Below are positions 24,105 to 33,746 of a DNA stretch of 64,000 nucleotides, piece after piece. The DNA comes from Haemophilus_D parainfluenzae_AD (GTDB lineage: Bacteria; Pseudomonadota; Gammaproteobacteria; Enterobacterales; Pasteurellaceae), in assembly GCF_001679325.1 (NCBI RefSeq), contig NZ_LZMX01000028.1. One strand, given 5' to 3'. The notes below the pieces were generated by a model. It was not told the origin of the DNA. It saw only the letters and a program-made list of their open reading frames with translations, and did no database searches. Position 1 is the stretch's first letter; every line of letters begins with the position of its first letter. The translations under genes and the position numbers were made by a program.

Positions 24105-25087
24105 TGCGAACCTCTCATGTATCTTTTCGTGCTATCAGCTTTTATGTCGTCACGCTTAGTCTAATGGTACTGCTCTTTGGGTTGAGTATTCGTCTCGGCA
24201 CTTATACGCTTTCCTTTGAGGAAATTTGGGCGGCCTTTCAGCCTGATGATAAAAACTATTTTACCTTGATGGAATATCGCCTACCCCGTGCGGTATTAGC
24301 GATTTTATTAGGCGGTGCCTTAGCGATTTCTGGTGTGCTCGTACAAAGCGTGGTGCGTAATCCACTTGCCTCTCCCGATATTTTAGGGATTAACAATGCA
24401 GCGGGGTTAATTGCTGTTTCGGTATTGATGTTCTTGCCAAACTTAGCATTTTACTGGATGCCGATTTTTGCCTTTTTAGGTGGTGTGCTCTCTTTTGTCA
24501 TTTTATGGATCGTGTGCGGTTTTAACTTCCGCCCTATCAAAATGGCAATCATTGGAGTCGCACTGTCCGCATTGTGGGCAGCTATTAGTCATTATCTAAT
24601 GCTTACCAATCCGGTCGAGATCAATACGGCGATGTTATGGCTCACAGGAAGCCTGTGGGGGCGTAGCTGGTCTTATTTAAATGTGGTATTGCCATGGTTA
24701 GTGGTATTGCTACCCTTGCCATTTATTTTCTGTCGTGATCTCGACACCCTTGGTTTAGGTGAAAACAAAGCCTCCACCTTGGGCGTGACCGTAAATAAAG
24801 TGCAAATCAGCGTTTTAGTGTTAGCGGTGGCCCTTTCTACTACAGCCGTGGCAATTTGTGGTCCGATTGCCTTTTTAGGCTTGGTGGCTCCACATCTTGC
24901 CCGTCGTTTAGTCGGCGGCAGACATCGTACCCTATTACCGGCAGCCTTGATTATTGGCGCCCTCTTATTACAACTTTCGGATATTTTGGCGCGGGTGATT
25001 GACCCACCAACTGAACTGCCAGCGGGTATTCTGACCGCGATTATCGGTGCGCCATATTTCTTCTACTTATTGATGAGAACTAAATAA
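24104..25087 (+). CDS. fecD: Ferric citrate-type ABC permease
   Basis: The 327-residue protein is the second FecCD-family permease. It carries EYRLPRAVLAILLGGALAISGVLVQ (about 64-88), VVRNPLASPDILGINNAAGL, and the ATPase-contact loop CGPIAFLGLVAPHLARRLVG near 250. The ATG overlaps the previous stop by one base. Two different permeases, not one, match the FecBCDE arrangement. Confidence 0.93.
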   Translation: MRTSHVSFRAISFYVVTLSLMVLLFGLSIRLGTYTLSFEEIWAAFQPDDKNYFTLMEYRLPRAVLAILLGGALAISGVLVQSVVRNPLASPDILGINNAAGLIAVSVLMFLPNLAFYWMPIFAFLGGVLSFVILWIVCGFNFRPIKMAIIGVALSALWAAISHYLMLTNPVEINTAMLWLTGSLWGRSWSYLNVVLPWLVVLLPLPFIFCRDLDTLGLGENKASTLGVTVNKVQISVLVLAVALSTTAVAICGPIAFLGLVAPHLARRLVGGRHRTLLPAALIIGALLLQLSDILARVIDPPTELPAGILTAIIGAPYFFYLLMRTK

Positions 25088-25854
25088 TGAGCATTGAAAT
25101 CAATAATTTATCTTTAGGTTATCAAGATAAACTCGTCGTTAAAAATCTGTCACTAAAGTTCCCGAAAAATAAAGTGATTGCGTTAATTGGTCCAAATGGT
25201 TGTTGTAAATCCACCACATTAAAAGCAGTGGCTCGCTTGCTTAAACCAAAACAAGGCTCAATTACTCATAAAGGTCAGGATATTTGGCAAAAAAGCCCTA
25301 AAGAATACGCCCAAGAATTGGCTTTTCTCCCGCAGCAGCACTTGGTTCCCGAAGGCATTAAAGTACGCGAATTGATTGCTTACGGGCGCTCGCCTTACTT
25401 AAATCTTTGGGGCAAACTTAGCCAAAAAGATGAAGAATTGGTTAATTTGGCGATGGTGCAAACACAAACTACCGAACTCGCCGAACAGTTGGTTTCCGAT
25501 TTATCCGGTGGTCAACAACAACGCGTCTTCTTAGCCATGACACTTGCGCAAGATGCTGAATTAGTGCTACTCGATGAGCCCACCACTTATCTGGACTTAA
25601 ACCGCCAAGCTGAACTCATGGGCATGATGCGACAAATGCAACAAAACGGCAAAACCGTAATTACAGTGTTGCATGATCTCAACCAAGCCTGCCGTTATTG
25701 CGATCATTTAATCGTGATGAAAAAAGGTGCCGTAATGGCGCAAGGTACACCTGATGAGGTCATGACCGAAGAATTACTGAAGGATGTGTTTGACTTAGAT
25801 GTCATTATTCACCGAGATCCCATTAGCAACACCCCAATGTTTATTTTAAAGTAA
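25087..25854 (+). CDS. fecE: Ferric citrate-type ABC ATPase with altered Walker A
   Basis: The 255-residue ATPase powers the FecCD channel. It has the signature LSGGQQQRVFLAM, Walker B LVLLDEPTTYLDL, and the switch His in VLHDLNQA. The P-loop reads GPNGCCKST: residue 40, normally the invariant glycine before Lys41, is cysteine (TGT at 25204-25206). The other catalytic residues are intact. One base change (GGT to TGT) would explain it. The ATG overlaps the fecD stop. Whether the transporter works with this P-loop is uncertain. Confidence 0.92.
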   Translation: MSIEINNLSLGYQDKLVVKNLSLKFPKNKVIALIGPNGCCKSTTLKAVARLLKPKQGSITHKGQDIWQKSPKEYAQELAFLPQQHLVPEGIKVRELIAYGRSPYLNLWGKLSQKDEELVNLAMVQTQTTELAEQLVSDLSGGQQQRVFLAMTLAQDAELVLLDEPTTYLDLNRQAELMGMMRQMQQNGKTVITVLHDLNQACRYCDHLIVMKKGAVMAQGTPDEVMTEELLKDVFDLDVIIHRDPISNTPMFILK

Positions 25855-25856
25855 TA

Positions 25857-25896
25857 AAAAATACTATCTTTCTAGACCTTAAATAGGTGTATTTTT
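25857..25896 (+). terminator. Possible terminator after fecE
   Basis: Outer arms AAAAATAC (25857-25864) and GTATTTTT (25889-25896) enclose a small inner stem ACCT (25876-25879) / AGGT (25885-25888). A T-rich run follows. The stem is AT-rich and interrupted, so it is a weak candidate. Confidence 0.4.
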
Positions 25897-26054
25897 ATTT
25901 TTTATAGATAAGCTATTTGCATTTAAAATAAATCAATACAAATATATTTCAACAACTACTCCGACCAGATAAAGGAACTCTATACCATTATTCCTGTCTG
26001 AAATAGTAAGTTATTAGATAGATTAAATATTACTTATTGTTGTTGGAATAAAAA

Positions 26055-28472
26055 ATGAAATCTCTATCCCAAGCATTTCAGGCGGTGCTATTGACAGGCG
26101 TGATAACCTCAGTAGCACCGTCAGTTTATGCTCAAAAATCAATTACGGATATTGAACGAGAAGAAATTATTATCTTTTCTAGGCAAGGAGATGCCCAGTT
26201 AAACCAAGCTATTCCTAGGCTTGAGACCCTATTTGACAAAACTCATGATGCAAAGGTTCGTGATGACTTAATAGCATTATATCTAAAAGTCAATAAATCA
26301 GATAAAGCACTTTCACTGTGTCAAAATTGTAAGCTTACTCAATTTTCCCAAAATGAATTAGAAAACTTGGGAAAAGCAGCTCGAAATGAAAAGCAATATA
26401 ATCAAGCACTTACCTTTTATTTACAACTACAAAAACTCTACCCTAAAAACCCTAATGGATGGCTTGGTGCCGCGTTAGCTGCGACAGAAAATAAAAACTA
26501 TGATGTGGCTAAACATGCATTAAATAGCTATAGAAAACACTTTGGGCTAGATAATGCCTACCTTGATGCTGAAAGTTACTTACTTGATTTTACTGAATCT
26601 GATATGGCTAAACTTGGTCGTTGGCAACGTCAATTAGAAAAGAATCCTAAAAATCTTACTTTAATGAAAGAGCTATATCGTTTAGCCTCAAAGTATAACG
26701 TTCAACCATTACGAGAAAAACTGCAAAACAGTTATCCAGAACAATTTAATTCTAAAGATATTATGTGGTTAGAACATGATAAGGTTATCGTTTCTGCAAA
26801 AAATGCCTCAACAATAACACAGCAAGAAAGATCATTTGATGAATTAACCGCACTTTTAGCAAAAATTAATCCTCAACACCTACTCTACCAACAGACATTA
26901 CAAGATCGTTTTGTGGTGGGCGTTCGGCTAAATAAATTCAACGAAATTGATGATGACTTTCAATTATTGCAATCTCAGCCTAATACACCTGATTATTTAG
27001 AAGAAGCCTTTGGTGATTACTGGATGGCAAAAGGCTCGCCACATAAAGCTCTAAGCACTTATCAAAATATTGAACAAAGAACATCAAAAAATAAACGTGC
27101 GGTAAGTGATGCTTTGCTTCAAAAATTATCTCTTGCTGCAAGTGATGCTGGAGAATTTAAGTTAGCTCAAAAGTATTTAGAGCAAATAACATCTAATGCT
27201 TATATCAATGATTATACTAGAACATCTAGAATTACAAATCCTAGCTATGACCCACGATATTTCGGCTTAGCTCATCTTGCATTGTGGCGAGGGAATAGCC
27301 AATTAGCCCAACAACTTATTGACGATCGTGTGTTCAATAAAACCCCAGGTGACCCTTGGGTAATGTTACAAAAATCAGAATTAGAAAGAAATCGAAAAAA
27401 CTATGACGACGCTAAATTTTGGGCTGAAAAAGCGAGCTATTTTTTAAATGAAAATGACCAACTGGAATCTCGCAAAAGCCTAGCTGAAATTGCATTAAGC
27501 CAAAATGATTTTTCAACTGTTTCAAAAACATTGAATGCTATGGATAAAGATCAACGTCGATCTGCAAAAACATTAATCAATAGTTATGATCGGGCTCTTT
27601 TAGGAAAGATAGTTGGTAATATCGGTTTACAACATCGTACATCACCAGCAAATTATCATAACGAAAGCCACCAAGATTACGCTATTTATACACCCAAGAC
27701 TGCAAATGGGCATGATCTCTATGTTCATTACTTAGAAACTCGCTCTCCTTATGATAAAGAAAGCCTCATTTCTCGTCGAATTGGCGTAGGAACAGAATTT
27801 AATTTCTATCCGCTTCAATTAAAAATAGAAAGCGGCAAAGGTATTAAGCTCAATGAAAAAGCATACTTCTCGACAGAGGTAAATTACACTCTTAATCAAC
27901 ATTGGGCATTTAATTTAGATGCCAATATCAATAGTAGTGATACCCCAATTAAAGCTATCAATAAAGGTGTGTATACTAAAGATATTGGTTTCTCTACCAC
28001 GTATTCCTATTCCGATATTTTCCAAGCTGGGCTAGGTGGCAGCGTCATGAAATTTGATGACGGCAACTTAAGAAAAGAAGCCAATTTATGGTTGAATCTC
28101 AATACATTCAAACATGATCGTTGGGCGCTTACTAATAATTTCAGAGTAGACTACAGCAAAAATAAAACCATAAATTCAGCTGAATACTACAACCCATCAA
28201 AAACAATAAGCGTAGAATTTGGCGCCGATTTAAGTTACTACCAACCCCTAAACTATGGTTTAGTCTTAACTCATCATCTTAAAGCTAGTATAGGTGCCTA
28301 TAAACAAGCTGAACAATACCGAGAGAAAATGTGGTCAATTAGTTATAGCCACAACTGGCGCATTGGGAAAAGCTATGCAATATCCTATGAAGTTGGCCGT
28401 AAAAAAAATATTTATGATGGCTCAGCTGAATTTAATAACTTTGGAAATTTAACTTTTTCAATTTATTACTAA
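26055..28472 (+). CDS. pgaA: PgaA, outer-membrane exporter of poly-beta-1,6-N-acetylglucosamine
   Basis: The 805-residue protein has a signal peptide (cleavage VYA before QKS, residue 26), a periplasmic helical region with TPR-like repeats (about 35-510; for example NLGKAARNEKQYNQALTFY), and a C-terminal region of alternating strands (about 530-805) ending in the aromatic FSIYY typical of outer-membrane beta-barrels. This is the PgaA layout: TPRs bind the deacetylase and guide the polymer to the porin. It opens the pgaABCD operon; about 200 AT-rich bases upstream hold its promoter, which I could not place securely. Confidence 0.92.
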   Translation: MKSLSQAFQAVLLTGVITSVAPSVYAQKSITDIEREEIIIFSRQGDAQLNQAIPRLETLFDKTHDAKVRDDLIALYLKVNKSDKALSLCQNCKLTQFSQNELENLGKAARNEKQYNQALTFYLQLQKLYPKNPNGWLGAALAATENKNYDVAKHALNSYRKHFGLDNAYLDAESYLLDFTESDMAKLGRWQRQLEKNPKNLTLMKELYRLASKYNVQPLREKLQNSYPEQFNSKDIMWLEHDKVIVSAKNASTITQQERSFDELTALLAKINPQHLLYQQTLQDRFVVGVRLNKFNEIDDDFQLLQSQPNTPDYLEEAFGDYWMAKGSPHKALSTYQNIEQRTSKNKRAVSDALLQKLSLAASDAGEFKLAQKYLEQITSNAYINDYTRTSRITNPSYDPRYFGLAHLALWRGNSQLAQQLIDDRVFNKTPGDPWVMLQKSELERNRKNYDDAKFWAEKASYFLNENDQLESRKSLAEIALSQNDFSTVSKTLNAMDKDQRRSAKTLINSYDRALLGKIVGNIGLQHRTSPANYHNESHQDYAIYTPKTANGHDLYVHYLETRSPYDKESLISRRIGVGTEFNFYPLQLKIESGKGIKLNEKAYFSTEVNYTLNQHWAFNLDANINSSDTPIKAINKGVYTKDIGFSTTYSYSDIFQAGLGGSVMKFDDGNLRKEANLWLNLNTFKHDRWALTNNFRVDYSKNKTINSAEYYNPSKTISVEFGADLSYYQPLNYGLVLTHHLKASIGAYKQAEQYREKMWSISYSHNWRIGKSYAISYEVGRKKNIYDGSAEFNNFGNLTFSIYY

Positions 28473-28493
28473 TTAATTCTATTAAGCGGTACT

Positions 28494-30416
28494 ATGTTTA
28501 TGAAATCTCTAAAAAATATTTTCAGAGCAATTATTTGCTCTATTTCTCTTTTATCTGCTTTTTCTTTTGCTCAAGAACGCTATAGTGTTCTGGCTTATCA
28601 TTCGGTCGTGGATGAAACAGCATCTAAAGATAAAAAAATCTATTTTCCACAAACCATTTCGGCCGAATTGTTAATTAAACATTTCAACTGGCTTAAAGAA
28701 AATAAGTACAACATTATTAGCTGGCAGCAAGTCATTGATGCGGAAAATGGGAAAGGTACATTACCCGATAATGCAGTACTATTAAGCTTTGATGATGGTT
28801 ACGAAACTATGTATAGCGTTATTTTTCCACTATTAAAAGCGTACAACTATCCAGCTATTTTTGCACCTGTAACCAGTTGGTTGGATACACCTCAAAATCA
28901 AAAAATTCATTATGCCGATAAAATACTAGATCGTTCCGTCTTTGCTACCTGGGAACAAGTAAAAGAAATGGAGCAAAGCGGTCTAGTTGAAATAGCCTCT
29001 CATACTCATGATATGCATAAAGGGGTAAATGCTAACCCTGCTGGTAGCAAAATACCTGCAGCAATCGTACCTGAATATAAAAATGGTAAATATGAAACTA
29101 AAGAATCCTATCAAAAAAGGTTATTAGAAGATTTTAAACATTCATCTCAAACTATTTTCAATCATATTGGGAAAAAACCTCGAATTATGGTATGGCCTTA
29201 TGGACAATTTAATGATATTGCTGTTGAAACAGCCAAACAAACAGACATGCCCTATCATTTTTCTTTAGGAGAAAAGCTTATCAACAAGGTCGGGGATAGA
29301 CATATAGGCCGTTTATTGTTAAATACTGAAACTGACTTAGCCACAATAAAAAACTATTTAAACAGAGTAGATGAAGAACGTAAAATTCAACGTGTAGTGC
29401 ATATTGACTTAGATTATGTTTACGATGTAGATAAAAAACAGCAAGCTAAAAATCTTGATAAACTTATTGAAAGAATTCATAACTATGGAATTACAACCGT
29501 TTATCTTCAAGCGTTCTCTGATCAGGATGGGAATGGTGTCGCTGACGCTTTATATTTTCCAAACCAATATCTACCTGTTCGAGATGATATTTTTGGCCGT
29601 ATAGCATGGCAATTACAAACCCGTGCTGGTGTTGAAGTATATGCTTGGATGCCTGTGCTTGCCTTTGATTTACGTAATAAAGTAAAAGATGCAGAATATG
29701 TTATCGATAGCCGTACTGGAAAACCATCACAAGAGTCATATTTACGTCTTTCCCCCTATAATCGTAAGAATATTGAAATTATTAAATCTATTTACAACGA
29801 TTTATCTTTCTATGCCAAATTTAATGGCATTTTATTCCATGATGATGCATTTCTAACTGATTTTGAAGGAAACGAAGGTAATCATGCAACCGGAGTTGTT
29901 AGCTCTCAAGCCAAACAAAAAACACGAGATCTTATTAGCTTAACCCACCAACTTAGTGATGCCTTAAAACCTTATTTCTTACGTGGCTCTTACTCACTTA
30001 AAACTGCTCGTAATCTTTATGCATCAGTTATTACTGATCCAAATGCAGAAGAATGGTTAGCTCAAAATTTAAAAACGCTCACTGAAAATTATGATACAAC
30101 CGCAATTATGGCAATGCCATATATGGAAAACGAGCATTCTATTTCAGAAAAAGAAGCTCATCGATGGTTCTCATCTCTCATTGAAAAAGTCAAAGCGCAA
30201 GTGCCATTAAATAAAGTCCTATTTGAATTTCAAGTAGTGAATTGGAGAACCCAAAAGCCAATTCCAGAAGTAGAACTCATTGATTGGATGAAATTACTGC
30301 AACAAAACCATATTTATAGTTATGGTTACTACCCAGACAATTTCTTAAATAATCAACCTAACCTAGGCAAAATGAAACCGCACTTTTCAATAAATACTAA
30401 TGTGGGTAAACCATAA
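28494..30416 (+). CDS. pgaB: PgaB, poly-GlcNAc N-deacetylase and hydrolase
   Basis: PgaB partly deacetylates PNAG in the periplasm so that it can be exported. The 640-residue protein has an N-terminal polysaccharide deacetylase domain (about 30-290) with the metal-binding DDG (LSFDDGYE) and SHTHDMH motifs and AYHSVVD. A C-terminal TIM-barrel hydrolase-like domain follows (about 305-630; HIDLDYVYD, FHDDAFLTDFE). Its N-terminus is an ordinary signal peptide ending SFA before QER (residue 26) with no lipobox cysteine, unlike the lipoprotein of E. coli. The ATGs at 28494 and 28500 are both possible starts. Confidence 0.92.
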   Translation: MFMKSLKNIFRAIICSISLLSAFSFAQERYSVLAYHSVVDETASKDKKIYFPQTISAELLIKHFNWLKENKYNIISWQQVIDAENGKGTLPDNAVLLSFDDGYETMYSVIFPLLKAYNYPAIFAPVTSWLDTPQNQKIHYADKILDRSVFATWEQVKEMEQSGLVEIASHTHDMHKGVNANPAGSKIPAAIVPEYKNGKYETKESYQKRLLEDFKHSSQTIFNHIGKKPRIMVWPYGQFNDIAVETAKQTDMPYHFSLGEKLINKVGDRHIGRLLLNTETDLATIKNYLNRVDEERKIQRVVHIDLDYVYDVDKKQQAKNLDKLIERIHNYGITTVYLQAFSDQDGNGVADALYFPNQYLPVRDDIFGRIAWQLQTRAGVEVYAWMPVLAFDLRNKVKDAEYVIDSRTGKPSQESYLRLSPYNRKNIEIIKSIYNDLSFYAKFNGILFHDDAFLTDFEGNEGNHATGVVSSQAKQKTRDLISLTHQLSDALKPYFLRGSYSLKTARNLYASVITDPNAEEWLAQNLKTLTENYDTTAIMAMPYMENEHSISEKEAHRWFSSLIEKVKAQVPLNKVLFEFQVVNWRTQKPIPEVELIDWMKLLQQNHIYSYGYYPDNFLNNQPNLGKMKPHFSINTNVGKP

Positions 30417-30425
30417 GGATTGATT

Positions 30426-31667
30426 ATGAATCAACAATTCTTAGAAATGCTTAGCATCTTCGTATTTATGTATCCTGCTGGAATGGCAATATATTGGGTA
30501 ACTGCAAGCCTCTGTTATTACCTTTTTATGGAAGGAAAGCTCGGGCAACCAACTTTCCAGCAAATGCCAAAAGAGCGAGTCCCAATGGTCAGCATTATGG
30601 TGCCCTGCTACAACGAGGGAGATAATTTAGATGAGGCTATCCCTTATTTACTTCAGCTTAGATACCCAAATTATGAGCTCATCTTTATCAATGATGGTAG
30701 CAAAGATAACACGGGCGACATTATTGAACGTTGGGCAAAAGCGGATAAACGTGTTATTGCACTTCATCAAGAAAACCAGGGTAAAGCCAGTGCATTAAAT
30801 CATGGCCTATTAGTCGCTAAAGGGGAATACGTCGCTTGTATTGATGGCGATGCCGTATTGGATTTCGATGCTATCGATTACATGGTCCAATCCCTTGAAT
30901 TAAACCGTTCTTATGGTGCCGTTACAGGTAATCCTCGTGTACGTAACCGTAGTACCATCTTAGGTCGATTACAGGTCTCTGAATTTAGTTCCATCATCGG
31001 TCTAATCAAACGAGCACAAAGCTTAATGGGAACAATCTTCACTGTATCTGGCGTATGCTGTCTATTTCGAAAAGAAATAATGGAAGAAATTGGCGGCTGG
31101 AGCACCAATATGATCACTGAAGACATTGATATCAGTTGGAAAATTCAAACCGCTGGTTACAACATAATGTATGAACCTAGAGCCTTATGCTGGGTACTAA
31201 TGCCTGAACGCATTTCCGGTTTATATAAACAACGTTTACGTTGGGCACAAGGCGGAGCTGAAACTATTCTGAAATATTTCCCACAAGTCTGGCGATGGAA
31301 AAACCGCCGTTTGTGGCCTATGTACGCAGAATATTTAGTTACTGCGAGTTGGGCAATTTTATTAGTTATATTGGTTGCACTTGCACTATACCGCAAGTTT
31401 ATTTTAGGTATGGGTATTCAAAACATGGAATTGTTTGAAACGAATATATCGATCATGTTTTTTTCCTTCTTCTTACAGTGCCTCTTAAGTCTATATATAG
31501 ATTCACGTTATGAAAAAGGATTGATCCAATATGGAATTTCTTGCATTTGGTATCCCTATGTTTATTGGTTACTCAATACCGTAACTCTGCTAGTAGGGAT
31601 TCCAAAAGCAATTTTTAGAAACAAGTCCAAATTAGCTGTATGGACAAGCCCTGACAGAGGAGTTTAA
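30426..31667 (+). CDS. pgaC: PgaC, poly-GlcNAc synthase (GT2)
   Basis: This processive inner-membrane glycosyltransferase makes poly-beta-1,6-GlcNAc from UDP-GlcNAc. The 413-residue protein has an N-terminal membrane segment, a GT2 domain (about 50-280) with VPCYNEGDN, FINDGSKDN, the DGDA metal site, TEDIDISW and QRLRW (the QxxRW motif), and three C-terminal membrane segments. The ATG at 30426 is preferred to an upstream TTG, with AAGGA spaced 6 bases before it. It lies 9 bases after pgaB. Confidence 0.95.
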   Translation: MNQQFLEMLSIFVFMYPAGMAIYWVTASLCYYLFMEGKLGQPTFQQMPKERVPMVSIMVPCYNEGDNLDEAIPYLLQLRYPNYELIFINDGSKDNTGDIIERWAKADKRVIALHQENQGKASALNHGLLVAKGEYVACIDGDAVLDFDAIDYMVQSLELNRSYGAVTGNPRVRNRSTILGRLQVSEFSSIIGLIKRAQSLMGTIFTVSGVCCLFRKEIMEEIGGWSTNMITEDIDISWKIQTAGYNIMYEPRALCWVLMPERISGLYKQRLRWAQGGAETILKYFPQVWRWKNRRLWPMYAEYLVTASWAILLVILVALALYRKFILGMGIQNMELFETNISIMFFSFFLQCLLSLYIDSRYEKGLIQYGISCIWYPYVYWLLNTVTLLVGIPKAIFRNKSKLAVWTSPDRGV

Positions 31668-31669
31668 AT

Positions 31670-31945
31670 ATGACAACGGCTACTTTACAACAATTAATGG
31701 TAATTAATAAAGGCAGAAGCCTTCCATTACTGATAAAAACCAAAAGCGCTTTATTAGATATTGCTACATGGGCTTTATGGGGTTATGTCATCACTTTTGT
31801 AGCAAGATATGCGGATCGCATCTTCACCAAACCAATTATTGATAGTTTATTGTTCCTTGATATTGTCAGTATTATGTTTACTGTATCAGCAGTATTGGTA
31901 GTATTGGCTTATGTTTGGTCTATTCTCACCGTAGCAAAAGAATAG
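31670..31945 (+). CDS. pgaD: PgaD, small partner of the PNAG synthase
   Basis: The 91-residue protein has two membrane segments (about 27-45 and 58-86) and little else. Position two bases after pgaC, size and topology match PgaD, which with PgaC forms the synthase complex and in E. coli responds to cyclic-di-GMP. Sequence similarity within PgaD proteins is low, so the call depends mainly on context. Its ribosome binding site (GAGGAG) lies within the end of pgaC. Confidence 0.85.
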   Translation: MTTATLQQLMVINKGRSLPLLIKTKSALLDIATWALWGYVITFVARYADRIFTKPIIDSLLFLDIVSIMFTVSAVLVVLAYVWSILTVAKE

Positions 31946-31967
31946 ATCAAAAAAATCTTAATATAAA

Positions 31968-32007
31968 AATAACCGCACTTGGATTAAAAAATCAAAGTGC
32001 GGTTATT
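31968..32007. terminator. Inverted uptake-sequence pair, pgaD / pckA
   Basis: AATAACCGCACTT (31968-31980) and AAGTGCGGTTATT (31995-32007) form a 13-base-pair stem with a 14-base loop between two convergent genes, pgaD and pckA. Confidence 0.8.
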
Positions 32008-32041
32008 TGTGGAGGTATCTTAATTAGATACTAATTTCTAA

Positions 32042-33658
32042 TTAAGCTTTTGGACCTGCTGCGATAAGCGCTTTACCTTCTGCGTTAGTCGCATATTTTT
32101 CGAAGTTTTTCACGAAACGTCCAGCAAGGTCTTTCGCTTTCGCTTCCCATTGTGCTTTATCTGCATAAGTATCACGTGGGTCTAAGATCGCAGAATCTAC
32201 ACCTGGTAATGCTTTTGGAATCGCTAAATCAAAGATTGGTAACTCACCCATTTCTGCTTTTTCGATAGAACCATCTAGGATGGCATCGATAATACCACGA
32301 GTATCTTTTATTGAGATACGTTTACCAGTACCGTTCCAACCTGTATTAACTAAATATGCTTCTGCACTGACGGCTTGCATACGTTTAACTAACACTTGAG
32401 CATATTGTGTTGGGTGGAGAGTTAAGAACGCCGCACCGAAACATGCTGAGAAGGTTGGAGTTGGTTCAGTAATACCACGCTCTGTACCCGCTAATTTAGC
32501 GGTGAAACCAGATAAGAAGTAATATTTGGTTTGCTCTGGTGTCAATTTAGACACTGGTGGTAATACACCGAATGCATCTGCGGTTAAGAAAATTACTTTT
32601 GTTGCGTGACCTGCGCGAGACACCGGTTTAACAATATTATCAATGTGATAAATTGGGTAAGATACACGAGTATTTTCAGTTTTAGAACCATCATCGAAAT
32701 CAACTGAACCATCTGCACGAACCACTACGTTTTCTAATAACGCATCACGACGGATTGCGCGATAGATATCCGGTTCATTTTCTTCAGAAAGATGAATAGT
32801 TTTCGCGTAGCAACCACCTTCAAAGTTGAAGATACCTACATCATCCCAACCGTGTTCATCGTCACCGATTAATTCACGTTTTGGATCGGTAGAAAGTGTG
32901 GTTTTACCTGTACCTGATAAACCGAAGAAGATTGCTACATCACCGTCTTTACCTACGTTAGCAGAACAGTGCATTGCACCTACACCTTTAAGTGGCAGGA
33001 AGTAGTTCATCATTGAGAACATACCTTTCTTCATTTCACCGCCGTACCAAGTACCACCAATTAATTGGATGCGCTCAGTTAAGTTGAATGCAACGAAGTT
33101 TTCAGAGTTCAAACCTTGTTCTTTCCAGTTCGGGTTGGTGCATTTAGAACCATTCATGACCACGAAATCTGGTTTAAAGGTTTTTAATTGTTCTTCTGTC
33201 GGACGAATGAACATATTTTTCACAAAGTGTGCTTGCCATGCTACTTCAGTCACAATACGCACTGCAATACGGTCTTTTTCACTTGCACCACAGAAACCAT
33301 CCACCACAAATAAACGTTTACCAGAAAGTTGTTTAGTCACAAGACCTTTCAAGCTTGACCAAGTTTCTTGAGTCATTGGTTTATTATCGTTTTTTGCCAC
33401 ATCAGAAGTCCACCACACAGTATCTTTTGTGGTATCATCTAAAACGATGTATTTGTCTTTCGGTGAACGACCGGTAAAGATCCCTGTATCAACAGCCACC
33501 GCACCAGTTGTGGTAAGTGTACCTTTTTCAAAGCCTTCTAAACCTGGTTTTGTTTCTTCTTCAAAAAGTTGTTCATAACTTGGGTTATAAACCACTTCTT
33601 TAACATCATGAATACCAACGGCTTCAAGTTCTTTAATTACGTTTTTAACATCAGTCAT
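32042..33658 (-). CDS. pckA: Phosphoenolpyruvate carboxykinase (ATP)
   Basis: PckA interconverts oxaloacetate + ATP and PEP + CO2 + ADP, the first step of gluconeogenesis, and in Pasteurellaceae also a CO2-fixing step of succinate fermentation. The 538-residue length fits the ATP-dependent class. The kinase P-loop GLSGTGKTTLS (about 250), the metal/nucleotide site IGDDEHGWDD, and the substrate site RSPKDKY are all visible. A strong CRP site 67 bases before the start fits catabolite control. Confidence 0.97.
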   Translation of the reverse strand: MTDVKNVIKELEAVGIHDVKEVVYNPSYEQLFEEETKPGLEGFEKGTLTTTGAVAVDTGIFTGRSPKDKYIVLDDTTKDTVWWTSDVAKNDNKPMTQETWSSLKGLVTKQLSGKRLFVVDGFCGASEKDRIAVRIVTEVAWQAHFVKNMFIRPTEEQLKTFKPDFVVMNGSKCTNPNWKEQGLNSENFVAFNLTERIQLIGGTWYGGEMKKGMFSMMNYFLPLKGVGAMHCSANVGKDGDVAIFFGLSGTGKTTLSTDPKRELIGDDEHGWDDVGIFNFEGGCYAKTIHLSEENEPDIYRAIRRDALLENVVVRADGSVDFDDGSKTENTRVSYPIYHIDNIVKPVSRAGHATKVIFLTADAFGVLPPVSKLTPEQTKYYFLSGFTAKLAGTERGITEPTPTFSACFGAAFLTLHPTQYAQVLVKRMQAVSAEAYLVNTGWNGTGKRISIKDTRGIIDAILDGSIEKAEMGELPIFDLAIPKALPGVDSAILDPRDTYADKAQWEAKAKDLAGRFVKNFEKYATNAEGKALIAAGPKA

Positions 33659-33724
33659 AGTTCACCTCTTGATTAAAGTTTAAAAATCTTTCCTATGTTT
33701 ATTGTATGGGAATTGTCAAAAAAA

Positions 33725-33746
33725 AAATGTTAACTAGATCTCATTT
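33725..33746 (-). promoter_or_regulatory. CRP binding site of pckA
   Basis: Read on the minus strand, the site is AAATGAGATCT followed by AGTTAACATTT. It matches 19 of 22 positions of the palindromic CRP consensus by my alignment. A -10 like TACAAT (33706-33701, minus strand) would put the start of transcription near 33694, so the site centre is about -41.5, the class II activator position. The TSS is inferred. Confidence 0.7.
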
